64,000 bases of DNA from Xestospongia muta (GCA_963693285.1 OY848917.1:11470192-11534191), one strand, 5' to 3'; positions 23,830 through 37,924 are shown, numbered from the stretch's first letter. Translations and numbers: made by a program. Notes: generated by a model not told the origin, from the sequence alone.

Positions 23830-24720
23830 CCAGCGGTCTCATTGACACATGTTTAGTGTGCTATCAATAGATGAGGGAGTTGAAGGTCCCAACCTAGTTT
23901 TTCATTGAAAGTAGTACTGAGCATACTTAGTAGTGTCCTATTGAAATGCTCTACCTGACCATCAGATCTGATTATCAATGGTATGGACTCACTAGTTCTT
24001 GCTTTTTTTGACATTGAGAAACTGGCAGATTTCTGAGAGATTTGACAAACTTGCTATAATAAGAAGCAATTTCCAGGATCTCTGTAATGTTAGTTGGTAT
24101 GAGTAAGAGTTTCTATACTTGAGAATGAGCTTTTATACCATTTTCTGAATATATCCAAGATTTTGAAGGCTCCTTTTACAATCTTGAGCATTTATTGGGT
24201 TTAATTTTTACTCCAGCCTTTCATAGGCATTGCAGGACTTGTTCAGTCTATAGTTTGACTGTCATGATGTCATCCAAATATACTAGGCAGACACTCCAAT
24301 ACATAGTCCTGAAAGGATGCTTTCCATTAATCTCTGGAAAGGTCCTGGAGTCTACATGGCATTACACAAATTGATGGAGGCCAAAGGAAACTGAAGTTTT
24401 ATCTCTATCAACAGGGTCAACTTTAACCTGTCAGTATCCACTAACAAGATCAATTGCGTAAAACCATTTTGACCCTGAAAGTGAATCAATTACGTCATCA
24501 ATATGAGGTAAATGGGATTTTTTGTTATTGTTCAACTCTGTATATTCCACACAGAATGGAGAAGTTTGTGGTATCTTATGTTTATGTATTTGCACATGCT
24601 CAGTTGACCAGTGAGCCACGCTAATGTTTATTATATATTTTAAAGAGATACTCCTCAACCTGACCTCACCAAGAAGCAACACTACAAAGTTCCATCCATT
24701 TTTGTTCCTAGGATGATAAT
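23830..24720 (-). pseudogene. Ty3/Gypsy pol remnant (RT then integrase)
   Basis: Reading down the minus strand, 24682-24431 gives VEYTELNNNKKSHLPHIDD and SLSGSKWFYAIDLVSGY, the first RT block. After stops and shifts, LVYLDDIM (the YxDD box with flanks) appears near 24270. Near 23960-24000 the sequence reads SDGQVEHFNRTLLSML and then W-D-L-Q-L-P, the C-terminal part of a retroelement integrase. The RNase H and most of integrase are missing, so an internal deletion joins RT to the integrase tail. There are many stops and no visible LTR. Confidence 0.8.
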
Positions 24721-26517
<1,797 letters not shown>

Positions 26518-27547
26518 ATTTAAGTCTCGCTTCTCTTATAATGATCAATGAGGAATCATCAGACAAAGTATTGCTAACAGGTCCTTTGAGGTCTAGCACT
26601 TTAAGAGACTTAGTTTCACTATGTTCCTGTTAAGCCTTATATATTATATATACAGTGGTTGGTCTACACTCATCAGAAATTATCTAGCTTAATAATATTC
26701 ATTACTTTAGATAGAGAACATGAACAGTGAAGTGAGGCAGTGGATGAAGCCAAAGGAGGTGGAGTCTTATAATTAATAAATGATATCGTGATTCATTGAG
26801 ATAAAATAATGAAGTTATTGTTTCTCAATGTGTGAAACTTATGTATCAAAAAGTAAACTATTTTTTATATAACATGCATCCATTTAGATATATTTTATTG
26901 ATTTAGTTGTCCATTCATTCAATGATTCATCCATTTATTCATGTCTTTGTTAGTATTATTAGTATCATTGTAACACTGCAGTGACAACACTCAGAAAATA
27001 CCTCATGAAGAAACTTGTTTGTTTTATTAATCACGCCCACAAATCCATACCTCCTATGTTCACTATAAGTACCATGAAAATTGAAGTTGTCAGGAGAGAA
27101 GGTCAGGAGGAAGGGGATGAAAGAGAAGGAAAAAAAAAGACAAGGGAATGAACGCTATGACAATGGAACTTCTTAAATCAGATAGAGATTGAAATAAATG
27201 AGATGGAAAAGGTGACTAATGAGGAGTAAGGTGTAAGTGACAGTTGAGTTGAAGAAAAAATGGAAGTAATTGAAATAAACCACTCTCGTTTTTTGTTTTT
27301 GTAGTGTTGGTCTAGTGATATCATTACTGCTAGTGAGTGAATAGGTACCAAATATTTATCTCAGGTGTATATTGTATTGATACAGTAAATAGAGAATTAA
27401 TTGATGTTGTTATTAGATGAGTCTACTCTTACTTGTGTAGTAATACAGTTAGTATGGATGATATAGTATTTAGTGTTACAGTTAATATACTTGGAAATAA
27501 GTTCAAATTATATAATTTTAAGTGACTTTATTGCTATCTATCTACAG
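26518..27547. other. gene-free stretch
   Basis: No supported gene. A short block near 27303 ('gttggtctagtgatatcattactg') recurs at 28609 ('gtttggtctagtgactcattactgg'), suggesting that the kinase-gene relic downstream once extended or was duplicated here. Confidence 0.4.
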
Positions 27548-28996
27548 ATAAAGGTAATCCAGTAGGCCCTATCACTACCATATTATGATGTTAGTACAGA
27601 ACAAGCTACAGAAGAAATGCTGTTTGATTTTGAAAGTAAGTCAAGTGAAATTTCACCTCATAAATCTAATTTACATATTGACATTATTTGAGTACTATTA
27701 TAGGTGAAGATAGACAGTAGTCCAAAAAGCAAAGAATATAGACCATATGACAGTCCATAAGGAAAGACCAAAATGTACCATCTAAGTTTCAGTGGAATGT
27801 CATTTAACGAAGGAAGGGTCTAACTAATGGAGTGTTGTTTATATTGCATTGTAACAATTTATTATTTTACTTAGGTAAAATATTTTGGATCTTCTGAGAA
27901 ATATTGTTTCATAACACTTAATGAAAAATACAGGAATGAACCTCTTTTATTAAGTAATAATAAACATAGGAACATTAGGTAAATACTGATTAGGGATATT
28001 GTTTTATTTTATTCAGGTTTATAACCAGAGAAGTCCTTCATGTCCTTCATATTTACATCCTCTACCAAATCCTATTGTACATTGTACTATTAAACTATCT
28101 AATATACTGGTATTGACTGAATGTGGTTCGTCTAATCCATTAGCTTCAATGTGTAGAAAGAGACCACATATTGTAAATTTTAGTCACCTTGAATTAGTAA
28201 TACATTTTAGGTATCATATCATTTTGATGCTAGTTTAGAACTTAATACTGATGGTACTTTAAAACCTGATCAAACCTATAACACATTGCAAATGCTCTAT
28301 ACCTCATCAGATAGAACATATCATATATCATTAGTAGGAACTGTTGGCTTCAAATCACCTGAGGGTTATTCATATGATTGGTAACAGTACTGATGTCATG
28401 TTATATCGACAACTAAAGCAGACATCTTCAGGTAAGACAATATAATAATAATTAACTACTAGTTAGTTGTAAAATATTCAGTTTATTGTTTGTCTTTTTA
28501 CAGTCAACATGGAAATATGCCCATAAGTACACAACCAGTTTTAATAGGAAACCTCAAATATTTAGGGCTGGACATCACAAGTGGCTACTCCTTTTTGTTC
28601 TTATAGTTTGGTCTAGTGACTCATTACTGGTAGTAAATGAGGTGGGACCAATAAGTAGAGAGTTAATTGATGTTTTTAAATAATTATACAAGTATGCATG
28701 TACTTCCTATGAACAATAAACAGTGTCTAGAAGTAATGTAACTTGTTCTGTGTTCAGTCAAGTGACTGTAGCTAACACTGATATACATAGAGTATTACCA
28801 ATATGTCTTTAATAGAATAACGCTGTTGATATTCTCTCTCCTCTTTATCTAGATTAGAAGATTAGAAAAACAATTTAATGATATTCCTTCTCTAATTATA
28901 TTTATAATGAGTTATTTAGAAGTTAATTCAAGAAAGAGAGCATCAGCTTATGAAATACTAGGACATATTTGTATACAAAAATCGACAGGATAGTTA
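27548..28996 (+). pseudogene. decayed protein-kinase gene
   Basis: Exon-like pieces on the plus strand still read kinase subdomains in order. After an ATTCAG acceptor (about 28016) comes YLHPLPNPIVH and then CTIKLSNIL, the catalytic loop (normally HRDxKxxN) with R and D replaced. At 28339-28400 GTVGFKSPEGYSYDW resembles the activation-segment end (APE region). At 28866-28996 SYLEVNSRKRASAYEIL matches the C-lobe end (subdomain XI). Stops and shifts lie between them. An upstream piece (27548-27633) is a broken copy of the exons at 29437-29798. The catalytic aspartate is missing, so it could not be an active kinase even if expressed. Confidence 0.6.
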
Positions 28997-29184
28997 GTAC
29001 ATTATTAAAATTAATATTTCCTGTTTATTTAACTATTACGTATTTATTCCTTAGTTAATAAATTATTATTCATTAATTTATTGTAATTATTAATTGTATT
29101 GTGTACTCTTGTGTTTGAGTTGAGTTAACTTGTGTTTTAAGTGTACGTGACAAAAGTGGAGTAAAGTGTTATTACTCGTACTAG

Positions 29185-29798
29185 ATGTCTAATCAAGATA
29201 CAAGTCCAGGTAAACTATAGAGTGTGCTTTACTGTAATATTAGTTTTATGTACTAATAGAGACAAATGTAGTAGTTGAGTTGATATGAATGATATAGTAT
29301 TTAATACTACAGTTAATATACTTGGAAATGAGTTGAAATAATTGTTTTGTTCACAAAATGTATTATTAAATATTATAGTTAAGAATATATTATGATATAT
29401 GTGTGTGTGTGTGTCTCATTTTAAATCTATCTACAGATGAAGGTGATGCAGTAGTTCCCTCACTACCTGTGATACCATCTTATAATGCCACAGGTATGAT
29501 TACCAGTAAATGTTAAAATCACAGAGAAATCTTGATATTTCTCCGCCTCATATTTTAGAAATGTTCACCCCTCAGATATAAATTTATAAGCCTAGTGTAT
29601 ATATTGATATAACTGAGAATGTATGAGATTTCAGCCTCATGTGAGACCCCCTTGATTTCACATTTTATATCTAATTATATATTTACATTATTTTAATTAC
29701 TATTATAGATGAGAGTGATGCAATTGTTCCCTCACTATCACATTATGATGATAATACTGAACATGCAACAGGAGAGACGCTGTTTGATTTTGGAACAA
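29185..29798 (+). CDS. 5' exons of an unrecognised acidic protein (kinase-relic sister)
   Basis: Three short exons join in phase 1: 29185-29209 (ATG, MSNQDTSP), 29437-29493 (DEGDAVVPSLP) and 29709-29798 (DESDAIVPSLS, then TGETLFDFGT). Borders are CAG|GTAAAC, CTACAG|AT, ACAG|GTATGA, TTATAG|AT and ACAA|GTAAAA. Exons 2 and 3 are copies of each other. The same sequence occurs, broken, at 27548 just upstream of the kinase relic, so this is probably the N-terminus of a gene of that kinase family whose remaining exons are lost or unrecognised. No domain is visible in the peptide itself. Confidence 0.45.
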
Positions 29799-30639
29799 GT
29801 AAAATTTTCATAATGATTTTGTATTGAGTGATGCAGTAGAATGAATTACTTCACATGATAGTCTTCTCAAATGTACATACAAATTATAGTTGAATGAGTT
29901 GATATATTGCTAGATTTTGATATTTCAGGTAAACCCATGTGTCATTTTACTTAATTATTAGTTCTCCTGTCCTTGTCCATAATATGCATGCCATGTCCTA
30001 CAGTTTAAGCCATATTTCAGTTTTACTAGAGGACATGACTGGTGTTATTAAATGTGAACTCTTTGGATTGTTTACTGCTACAGTGAGATTCCATATAATA
30101 ATAGATATTGTTATAATTATATGGCTTCACCTAAAGCTAGGTACTTCACTAACATGTTTAACAATTAATATGATGCAAGTATAAATGAGTAATCTATTGT
30201 ATTCTCTAAATGTATTATATATATATACATGTATTTTAAATCTATAATCATCTCTTCTCGAATAGAAGTCAAAGAAACAGATTTTAACTATACCTTTATC
30301 AGAGGTGGAATATTTGACATGTAAAGCCTCCCAAATGAGTAATTGAACATATCTCTTCTGAGGTTTGTCTATAGTGTACACAATAGACTCCTTGATGATT
30401 TTTCATTTTTGATAATACAATAGAAAATTTCGACAGAAAATAATGAAACATTTATACCTTGCATTTAAACTGGTAGTGTGATACTCTCCTTGCTGTTTAT
30501 TTTGTCATTATTTATTGATTTTTGATAATACAATAGCAAAATTTGACGCAAACATAATCTTATGTAACATTATATAATGAAGGTAAATAAAGTATTAAAG
30601 TTTCCAGCTGGTATGACAAATAAAATTCTAACACCAGGG
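29799..30639. other. gene-free stretch
   Basis: Open frames at 29939-30184 and 30127-30381 show no domain. No continuation of the three upstream exons could be found. Confidence 0.4.
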
Positions 30640-31040
30640 CTCCTCATTTTTTTTATTAAAACACAAAAGACACTCAATAGCAAAGCTAATATAAAGAGCA
30701 TCAAAAACAATAGAATAAAATAAAATAGGAGGTGAAAGATTTATGATAAGTGTAACATTAACAAGTGAATGAATAAATAAATATGAATAATATGTACGCT
30801 ATATTCCTGATAATTTTAAAGTAAATAAGAAATAGTTTGCTTGAACTGTCTTGCAGAGTTGAGATCTTTGAACAAGGAGGGAAGGGAATTCCACAGGGAG
30901 ATAGCACTGGGGAGGAAGGAGTTGAGGGTAGCAGAAGATCTGGAGAAAGGCAGATTCAGGTTTAATGGGTGGGAAGAACGTAAATTATAAGAGGACTGGC
31001 TTTGAAATGAAAAAGAGCCAGCAGGAATGTAAGCTTACTA
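30640..31040 (-). mobile_element. LINE (non-LTR retrotransposon) 3' end
   Basis: The minus strand from 31037 to the stop at 30816 reads FSRSSATLNSFLPSAISLWN and then SLPSLFKDLNSARQFK. This is the conserved C-terminal tail of LINE reverse transcriptases (the 'SFxPxAIxxWNxLP' motif). An AT-rich 3' untranslated tail ends near 30643 in an A-rich run (AATAAAAAAAATGAGGAG). Everything 5' is missing, the usual result of incomplete reverse transcription. The exact clade is not determined. Confidence 0.8.
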
Positions 31041-31148
31041 AAAATGAACTTGTACCGTGGCGTTCAAAAGAGTTCGACCACCCACGCGGAAGTTGCATTA
31101 TTTGAGTTTATTTAAATTAACCACAGCTACACGTGTAGTGTTTCTGAG

Positions 31149-32062
31149 CTATCTTTGAAGAGAAGGGTTAACAGGAGGTGGTATGGAGTCTGTTACAGTT
31201 ACATTAGAAGTTGGAGAAACGGGACAACAAACAACAAACTTAGACTGCTTGGAGAGTCCTTTTACTGATAGTGATTTCTCTAAATGTAAGAATCTTCTTA
31301 CTGCTTGAGATCGAGATTCTCCGATAACTTGTGCATTCTCTTTACGTGGCAACGGAATGACAAATCGTCCACTGGAGGAGCAAGAATGATGTGTTTCAAA
31401 AGATTCTGGGAAGTTGAAGAACCCCCACACCAAGTAGATACTAACTGCTGGTCAAGGGAGGAACAAACTGTCATGAAGCATTTTGAAGATATCATCTGGG
31501 ATTGTTGTGATATGATGTGATACAATTTCGGTGCGTTGACCATTTGTAGCACCGGCAATTATCCAACCAAAATTTGTTTTGATACCAACAGAAGAGTTGA
31601 CTGGACCAATTCGCCGACCATGTAACAAAATTTGTGTGAACACGTCTACACCCAACAAAACATTAATTCGGCCTGGTGTTCCAAATTCTGGATCTGCTAG
31701 TTCCAGGTCAGACTTATGACTACATTGACTGTCGAACGGAATGTGATGGTGAGGTAATTCACGTGTTACCTTGGGAACAACCACTGCAGTTACAGCAATT
31801 TTGTCATTTAGTGATTGAATTGGAGAGACATGAAAGTTGGTACTAGCTTTGATATGTGAATTGTGAGACATTCCACCCACACACCTGTAATTGTTATGTT
31901 GTGGTGAGACCAAGGAAGGTACAGACTTTGAGTCAATTGGTCAGAGATGAATGATGCTGATGATGCCGAGTCAAGTAGTGCTTGAGCAACAACACATGAA
32001 CCTTCAAATGAGTGAATCAGCACACAACATGTCATTAGTAGTGATTGTGACTTGAGACCCAT
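31149..32062 (-). pseudogene. BEL/Pao pol fragment (protease to start of RT)
   Basis: Minus-strand reading begins at 32062 with an aspartic-protease-like block (ALLDSASSASFISDQLTQSL). It then shifts frame near 31900 and gives LLGVDVFTQILLHGRRIGP and KTNFGWIIAGA, the conserved peptidase block of BEL/Pao elements. Another shift near 31450 leads to GRFVIPLPRKENAQVIGESR and then AVRRFLHLEKSL, the entry to the reverse transcriptase. Two frameshifts and truncation at both ends make it dead. No LTR was seen. Confidence 0.85.
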
Positions 32063-32249
32063 AGTGGTGTGAGAATTAACTGGATTTGGTTGTTGGTTTC
32101 TAATGATATGTTCACACGAGCATGCCTAGCAAGGTACGGATTGGTACAGCACTTTTTCTGTAGAATTCACACAAAAGATTTCTTTCCGCATTAAAGTTGA
32201 CTACCACGCCTAATTCAATTTATTAAGTTAACCCTCACGCCTTCTTAAA

Positions 32250-33167
32250 ATGGATGCAAAGTTGAGAATGCTCGTGTTGAAGGTCTTACTGGAGTCACAG
32301 AATGTTTCAGCTAATATGAAGTGTAGGAAAAGGAAGTTAGTAGTTAGCTTTAGAAACTTGAAGATGCTCAGGAGAGAACAATGTCGATGTAAAATCATGC
32401 TATTTCTATCTTCTTTACTTTCCACTACATGTTTAGGTCAATCGTATGGTGGAATGATATCGTATTGACATCATTTACTCTCAAAGATTGGGTGGAAAAT
32501 TTTTGTATGAGCAAGCAAACATTTCGGTATTTGTGTGCGTCACTATCAGCTTTAAAGAGACATGATACTGTCATGTGCCAATCGATATCCCTGGAGAAAA
32601 GAGTGGCAATAGCATTGTGGTGTTTAGCAACACCTACATAATATAGAACAATTGGTCACCTATTTGGAGTAGCTCGTTCCAGTGTATGTGAGATTGTTCA
32701 TGAGGTCTGTGCTGCAATAGTCCAACAGTTACTGAAAGTATATATCAAATTCCCTGAAGATGAAGAGTTGGATCGTGTTGTGCTTAGATTTAAAAGAAAA
32801 TTTGGCATTCCTCAATGTGTTGGGGCAATTGATGGCAGTCACATCCCTATTTGTGAACCTGCTTGTAAGCACACTGACTTTTACAATAGGAAGGGTTAGT
32901 ATTCAGTAGTACAAGGGTTAGTTGATGCAAATTATCGATTTCTTGACATTAACATTGGATGGCCAGGAAGCGTTCATGATGCAAGACTTTTTGCCCACTC
33001 TTCATTGTATGACAAAATTTGTAATGAGAATTTATTGCCAAACAAGACCGAACAGCTTCATGGTGTTGGTGTATCACTTTATATAATAGGAGATGCAGCA
33101 TACCCTCTTCAATCGTGGCTTATGAAACCTTTCTCCCACAATAGTGCTTTGACTTATCCCTTATAAA
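32250..33167 (+). pseudogene. PIF/Harbinger transposase remnant (copy 1)
   Basis: A basic N-terminal frame (32250-32468) shifts into WWNDIVLTSFTLKDWVENF, the usual Harbinger lead-in. Then come RTIGHLFGVARSSVCEIVHE (helix-turn-helix) and VGAIDGSHIPI with the first catalytic D, followed by LDINIGWPGSVHDARLF with the second D. In-frame stops occur near 32639 and 32898, and a stop at 33165-33167 follows N-S-A-L-T-Y-P-L, just before the block that would carry the third acidic residue. Transposases of this DDE family cut and paste with a helper MADF/Myb-like protein; no helper gene lies next to this copy. Confidence 0.85.
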
Positions 33168-33404
33168 CCAGAAATTTGTGCCTCTTTTTAGATTGTGTGT
33201 ATGGAATGAAGTTCTCAACCAGACGGACCATTACATCTACAGGACTTTCTGAACAGTTTATCACGTGTTAATCTTTAACTTCCATTTGTCTGTACATTGG
33301 TTTCTTGTTTTGACAATTTTCTTCAATAGATTCCATCCACATATTTGACTCTATGTTCACTCTCTATGTTCACTCTCAAAAGAGTGTCATTGATAGCACC
33401 ATTT
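33168..33404. other. no feature seen
   Basis: Sequence following the truncated Harbinger copy. No open frame with a domain and no repeat recognised. Confidence 0.3.
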
Positions 33405-33535
33405 AGAGGTTTAGAGGTGTCATCCTTGACACTGCAAACCTGGTGTCATTGACAACACCAAATAAGTGTCATTTGTGCATGCACAGGTCAATGACACCCT
33501 TTTTTAGTGTCATAGTGACATCTAAATTTACAGTG
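33405..33535. repeat. short self-complementary GTGTCA/TGACAC cluster
   Basis: Within 130 bp, 'gtgtcat' and 'tgacacc' alternate many times (for example ggtgtcattgacaacacc, aataagtgtcatttg, tcaatgacaccctttttt). The alternating direct and inverted copies could fold into hairpins. Similar short-motif clusters with other motifs occur at 37.27-37.40, 39.06-39.27 and 40.19-40.38 kb. Confidence 0.6.
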
Positions 33536-33649
33536 TAACATCACACACTTGCTAACTTTTATTAGCGAGTTACTTGGTACTGCCGTCTTGTCAATTAGTA
33601 CATGAATTAGCCAGCAAACAGTAAAGCTTTTCTTTCATTAAACAGAAAG

Positions 33650-34325
33650 CTGACTTATCAAAATGTGATCACACCTTCTGGAACATTAATAAATTTTCTT
33701 GCAATGCTACCTAGCAACATCATAGCTTGACCTAAGCTGGCATAGTATTTATAAATAATTTAGAAACTGCAGCAAGGTTCACACTTTAGTCCTCAACTAA
33801 TACAGCCAAATTCCAGACGGTTTTTTACTTTGCACTAAGTGTTGAAACCATTTTTATCGTAACTTTGAAACAGAACATCATGTAAAATTCTCAATGCTCA
33901 AAATTGTTGCTTCGTAAGCTACAATTTGATGTAAGATTAATCTAAAGTAAGTAAGATTCCTAGAGTGTTGTGTAACTCTGTTGGGTGTCTGTGTTTAAAA
34001 TAGCTTGACAAAAAAATCTCTTAAGAAATCCTGGTGTACTACCAGAAAATGTAGATGCAGTTCCTTCAGCTTAAGGACAAGTAGATGGGTTGTTTTCTGA
34101 AGAATGCCATATCAAGTGGCTGTAAAAAGTGAGTAGGATAAGCTAGTAGTTTTATTAAGTGGACATCATTCTCTTAGCTAGAATATGCAACGCATAGGTT
34201 AAATGGGAATCATGGCCATCTAGTATAAGTATAACTAGATACTCTTGGGGTAACAAAGAAACAAACAAAGACTTACACCAGTGAATAAATGTAACTTGCG
34301 TCAAAGCACAGCGAGGTTAATAACT
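33650..34325 (+). repeat. terminal-repeat element family, partial copy D
   Basis: From 33660 ('tgatcacaccttctggaac') to 33790 ('ctgcagcaaggttcacactttag') the sequence follows the 3' third of copy A. A separate end ('cagcgaggttaata') is at 34305-34320. The intervening 500 bp are unmatched and hold no gene. Confidence 0.6.
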
Positions 34326-34720
34326 AAAAAACTTAAAAACATTAGTAACGTCAGCAATAGTAATTGGTGAAATTTCCATGTCTCTTATCGTTTTGGAGAA
34401 TTGGGCTGATAAAGGCGGAACTCCGATGCTTTATCAGACATTTGTTTGTTACTTGCAACAATTAATGCAAATAATCCAAAACCTTTAAGAAGCATTTCTG
34501 AGTTAATAGTTAAGTAAATTAAATATTTGAACTAAAGACTTTGGGAGAGTCCTTTCTTGAAAGAAAACGTTGTGAAACATTGTCACTAAAGGCTTGTTCA
34601 CAATACGACGCATATATGTTGCGTACCGCTGCATATTGTTGAATGTTGTGACATCGTTCACAATATTGTTTTTGCAGTGCTACATCATGCCCACATGATC
34701 ACAATCAAACTCCACCTACT
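34326..34720. other. possible Harbinger 5' end region
   Basis: At 34595-34680 'ttcacaatacgacgcatatatgttgcg' and 'gttcacaatattg' form short repeated blocks just before the transposase start, as expected for subterminal sequence of a Harbinger element. No clean inverted partner was identified. Confidence 0.3.
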
Positions 34721-34978
34721 AAAAATGGCAGATAATAACACTATTTCAAGGCTCCTGCTCCTGCTTATTCTTTGACGAAGGAGGAGTAAGAAACTGAGGA
34801 GAAAGATGTGGGTGAAAGATATATTCGCCAATTGTCTAAAGTGGTAAATATCATTATCTGTTACAAGAATTGAGGCTAAAAGACCCACAGTCTCATTGGC
34901 GTTATCTCAGAATGACTCAAGAAAGTTTGATATATTAGTGAATTTGGTTCGTATTTACTTGTCAAAGAGAAGCTATAA
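34721..34978 (+). pseudogene. PIF/Harbinger transposase N-terminus (copy 2)
   Basis: Near 34724 an ATG opens MADNNTISRLL; after a stop come KKLRRKMWVKDIF and, one frame over, HYLLQELRLKDPQSHWRYLR and FDILVNLVRIYLSKR. These are the arginine-rich start and the helical lead-in of Harbinger transposases. The catalytic DDE part is absent: sequence passes directly into the opposite-strand BESS-like gene. At least one stop and two frameshifts are present. Confidence 0.75.
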
Positions 34979-35900
34979 TAGTGTGGTAAGAGCAGAAATA
35001 TCTGTTGCATAAAGATTGGCTCTTACAATACGATACATGGCCACTGGAAATTCCCAAGTATCATTATCATTTAGTTTTCCTGTTGGAAAATCTACTGTGT
35101 CTGGAATATTGAAAGAGACATGTGAAGATTTGTGGCAAAATTCCTCATCATCCATTTGTGTATCTTGTGTTGCCAAAATCTTTAAGATGGCTTCATCTAC
35201 TTCATCCACATTCCCTCATTTTCTTTTCTTTGCAGGTGGTGATGTACTTCGTGATGATCTTGATATTATCCCAGCCTGTTCATTGGGTTTCCAAGACTCT
35301 TCATTTGAGCTTTCCAAAGTTTCGCCCATCTAAGGATATACTAAAAGGGAAAGTTCCATTAATTAACTGATACCATTAATTAATTGATATTATAATCATT
35401 ACCTTGAATCATTAATTGGTGACATAATCTCAGTTACAATTTCAATTTCAAGCTTTTGTGAATCAGTGGACAAGTTGGAATGTGTTCTCTAATAATAATT
35501 AATATAATTTTATTCTTGTTCCATCTATAAATATTAATGATTACTTACATTCTATGTTTTACGGAGTCCTGTAGGAATATCATGTTACTATAAAGTTCCG
35601 ATGAAGGAACATATGGTGGTCCTTCTTCACCTGTCTTTCTCTTTTTTAATTTGCGCACAAATCGATCCCTTAAGTTCTTCCATTTCCTCATGCACTCCTC
35701 AACAGGTTCACCCACCTTAATAGTCAATTATACACAGATACACACACATACAGAGAAGTGATATGATACATATTAAACTTAATGTATTATTATTTCTTTG
35801 TAAATTGACATTTAGATTACAGTTTGTGCCTTACTTTAGTAGCTACTTTCTTCCATGCGTTTTCCACAAAACACACAAGACCCTAGGCAGATAAAAAATG
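34973..35900 (-). pseudogene. MADF/BESS Harbinger helper protein, exons
   Basis: On the minus strand 35884-35838 reads FVENAWKKVATK before a donor, and 35727-35545 reads VEECMRKWKNLRDRFVRKLK and then ELYSNMIFLQD. Together they form a MADF DNA-binding domain split by an intron. Downstream, 35330-34973 reads a Ser-rich linker with PPAKKRK (NLS-like), a stop, then DEVDEAILKILATQ and DTQMDDEEF, resembling the acidic start of a BESS motif. MADF proteins assist Harbinger transposases in nuclear import and end binding (known for the family). The frame has one stop and probably a shift in the BESS part. Confidence 0.7.
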
Positions 35901-36276
35901 TTTCCGTGCCTCTGTTGTCATTTTTCCTGATTTTATGCACATTTTAACTTCTGGACGGTAGTTAGCAGGAAATGCAAAAGGATGTGGAAGAGGCGTTTCA
36001 CTTTCCTTTCATAACACAGCCATAGGTATATCAATGTTGAACTTTTTCACTTCCCTTACACTACACGAACTTTCACTTACAGCACTTTCTTTATCGTCAT
36101 AGTCTTCTGAATCAAGAATACGATGAGGTCACTTCAAAGATGTAGTTTGTGGAGTTTCTATTCCAGAAGGAGTAGCTGTGAGCTCTATTGTAGATGGTGA
36201 AGTGACTTCTGCAGAAGGGGAAGTGATCAGTACAGTTGGTGTAGTTGCCTGTGAAACATCAGACTCATCTTGTTTC
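35884..36276 (-). pseudogene. Thr/Ser-rich frame with two stops, unrecognised family
   Basis: A TTTCTAG-like acceptor is followed by one continuous minus-strand frame broken only by TGA at two sites. It has a Thr/Ser/Pro-rich part (TTPTVLITSPSAEVTSPST), an acidic part (DSEDYDDKESAVSESSC) and PFAFPANYRPEVKMCIKSGK. The last block resembles a conserved segment I have seen in repetitive invertebrate proteins but cannot name. Because of the two stops I treat it as dead. Confidence 0.35.
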
Positions 36277-37924
36277 TAAAAAGTCTCAGGATGTTGTTCC
36301 TTACTTGAAGTTAATAAGGGAACATCATGAAAATTTCTGTCGACTTTATCCTGATGCTTCTATCATCCCTAAAATTCATTATATCATACACCTTCCCGAA
36401 TGGTTACTTAAGTAAGATATTTAACTTCTTACATTCTATTTGTCTTTTAGTTTTGGACTACCCAGTAGATAATGGTGCATGCAATTTGAAGCAAAGCACA
36501 GCTATTTCAAATCACTGGCACACATAGTGAAAGGTTTCAAAACATCCAAAAAACATTAGCAGAACATCATCAGAACTTGATGTGCTACTATTCATTTTGT
36601 GACAATTATATGGACAGAGAATGGACATTTGGTAGCACTAAGTAAGTGTAGCTGATTGCATAATTTTATTAAATATTATGTCATTGGAAGAATAATTATG
36701 ATGGTTGTTCCCTACAAAAAAGAGACATAATATTATGAAGTTGGAGTAGTAGATTAAATTGAACACATTTTATTTCAGCCACAAATTATTTCCACTTATA
36801 TGGCATTAACATGAGTAATAATATTAGGCAAGCAGTTATGGCTGAGAGTTACACACACAGTGATAACTGTTAATTAGACCCGTCACAGAAGAAGATGAAA
36901 TTAATTTGTAAGTTCATTATGACTAAACTAAAAATTACTTGCATGTATAGTGTAAGCTGGGCCAAGACTGGATTCTTTATATACCAGGTGCTGTTGTTGT
37001 ACTAAAGAATAATCTCCTACCAGTTTTGGGATTATTATTGACATTATTGTGTACCAAGTGGATATCTGTTACTTTGTTCTTCAAGAATACACTACCCACT
37101 GTTTTTTACCACACTTTTATTCTTTTGAGGTTTCACTTACATCTCCACCTGTCTATCACACCTACAAAGTTCCTGAATTAGCTGATCATCATCCTTTGTG
37201 TGTTTATATTGTTAACAATAGCCACTTAATTCCACTGAAATATTACATAAAAGAAGAATTTTGACACATTGCAGTGTCAACCTGTACAAGTTTCATTTTC
37301 ATTCACATGCACACCAGATATGGTGTGTAACATACGCTTCTTAGTGGAGTGTGAAAACACACCAATGGTGTGATATAACACTTGGTAATTAAGGCATATG
37401 TATAGATAGCTGAAACCAAAGCCAAACAAGCCATTAGGGAAAGGATGTTATCATTTCGAATATTTCTGCATATTTTGGTATACTAGAAGAGGGGAGGGGG
37501 AACACGCCTCTGATGATGATTTTAATGCATCATCTGTTGATAATATATAATAATGTCAGGTAAATTCACGCCTATGATATTGATGCCCAGTATTATTCAA
37601 CTATCTAAAATAATATAACAGGCTATATTTTCTTTTACTATAAGTCGGTTATAATAATGTCAGGTAAATTATTATTATACTGTATACATCACTAATATCA
37701 GTTATAGTCAATACTTATTACTAAAATTAAAATGTAACAGTACAACTTTTGCAAAGAAACTTCTTATCTTCAATTGTATTGTCACAACATGAGATATGGT
37801 TTGGTGCCATTTCGTCTAAAATACTGAAATTAGTGCGAACTTGTCTAATTTGTCCAAACTACTAAAACTTCTATCCTTTTACTCTTTTTCATACTACCAT
37901 AAAAGGTAAAAATAAGTGCATACA
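36277..37924. other. gene-free stretch with a CACACC/GGTGTG cluster
   Basis: No gene supported; frames at 36327-36527 and 37049-37264 are unremarkable. At 37270-37400 the motif 'acacacca.tggtgtg' and its complement recur ('caccagatatggtgtg', 'acacaccaatggtgtg'), forming small palindromes. The rest is plain AT-rich DNA. Confidence 0.4.
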
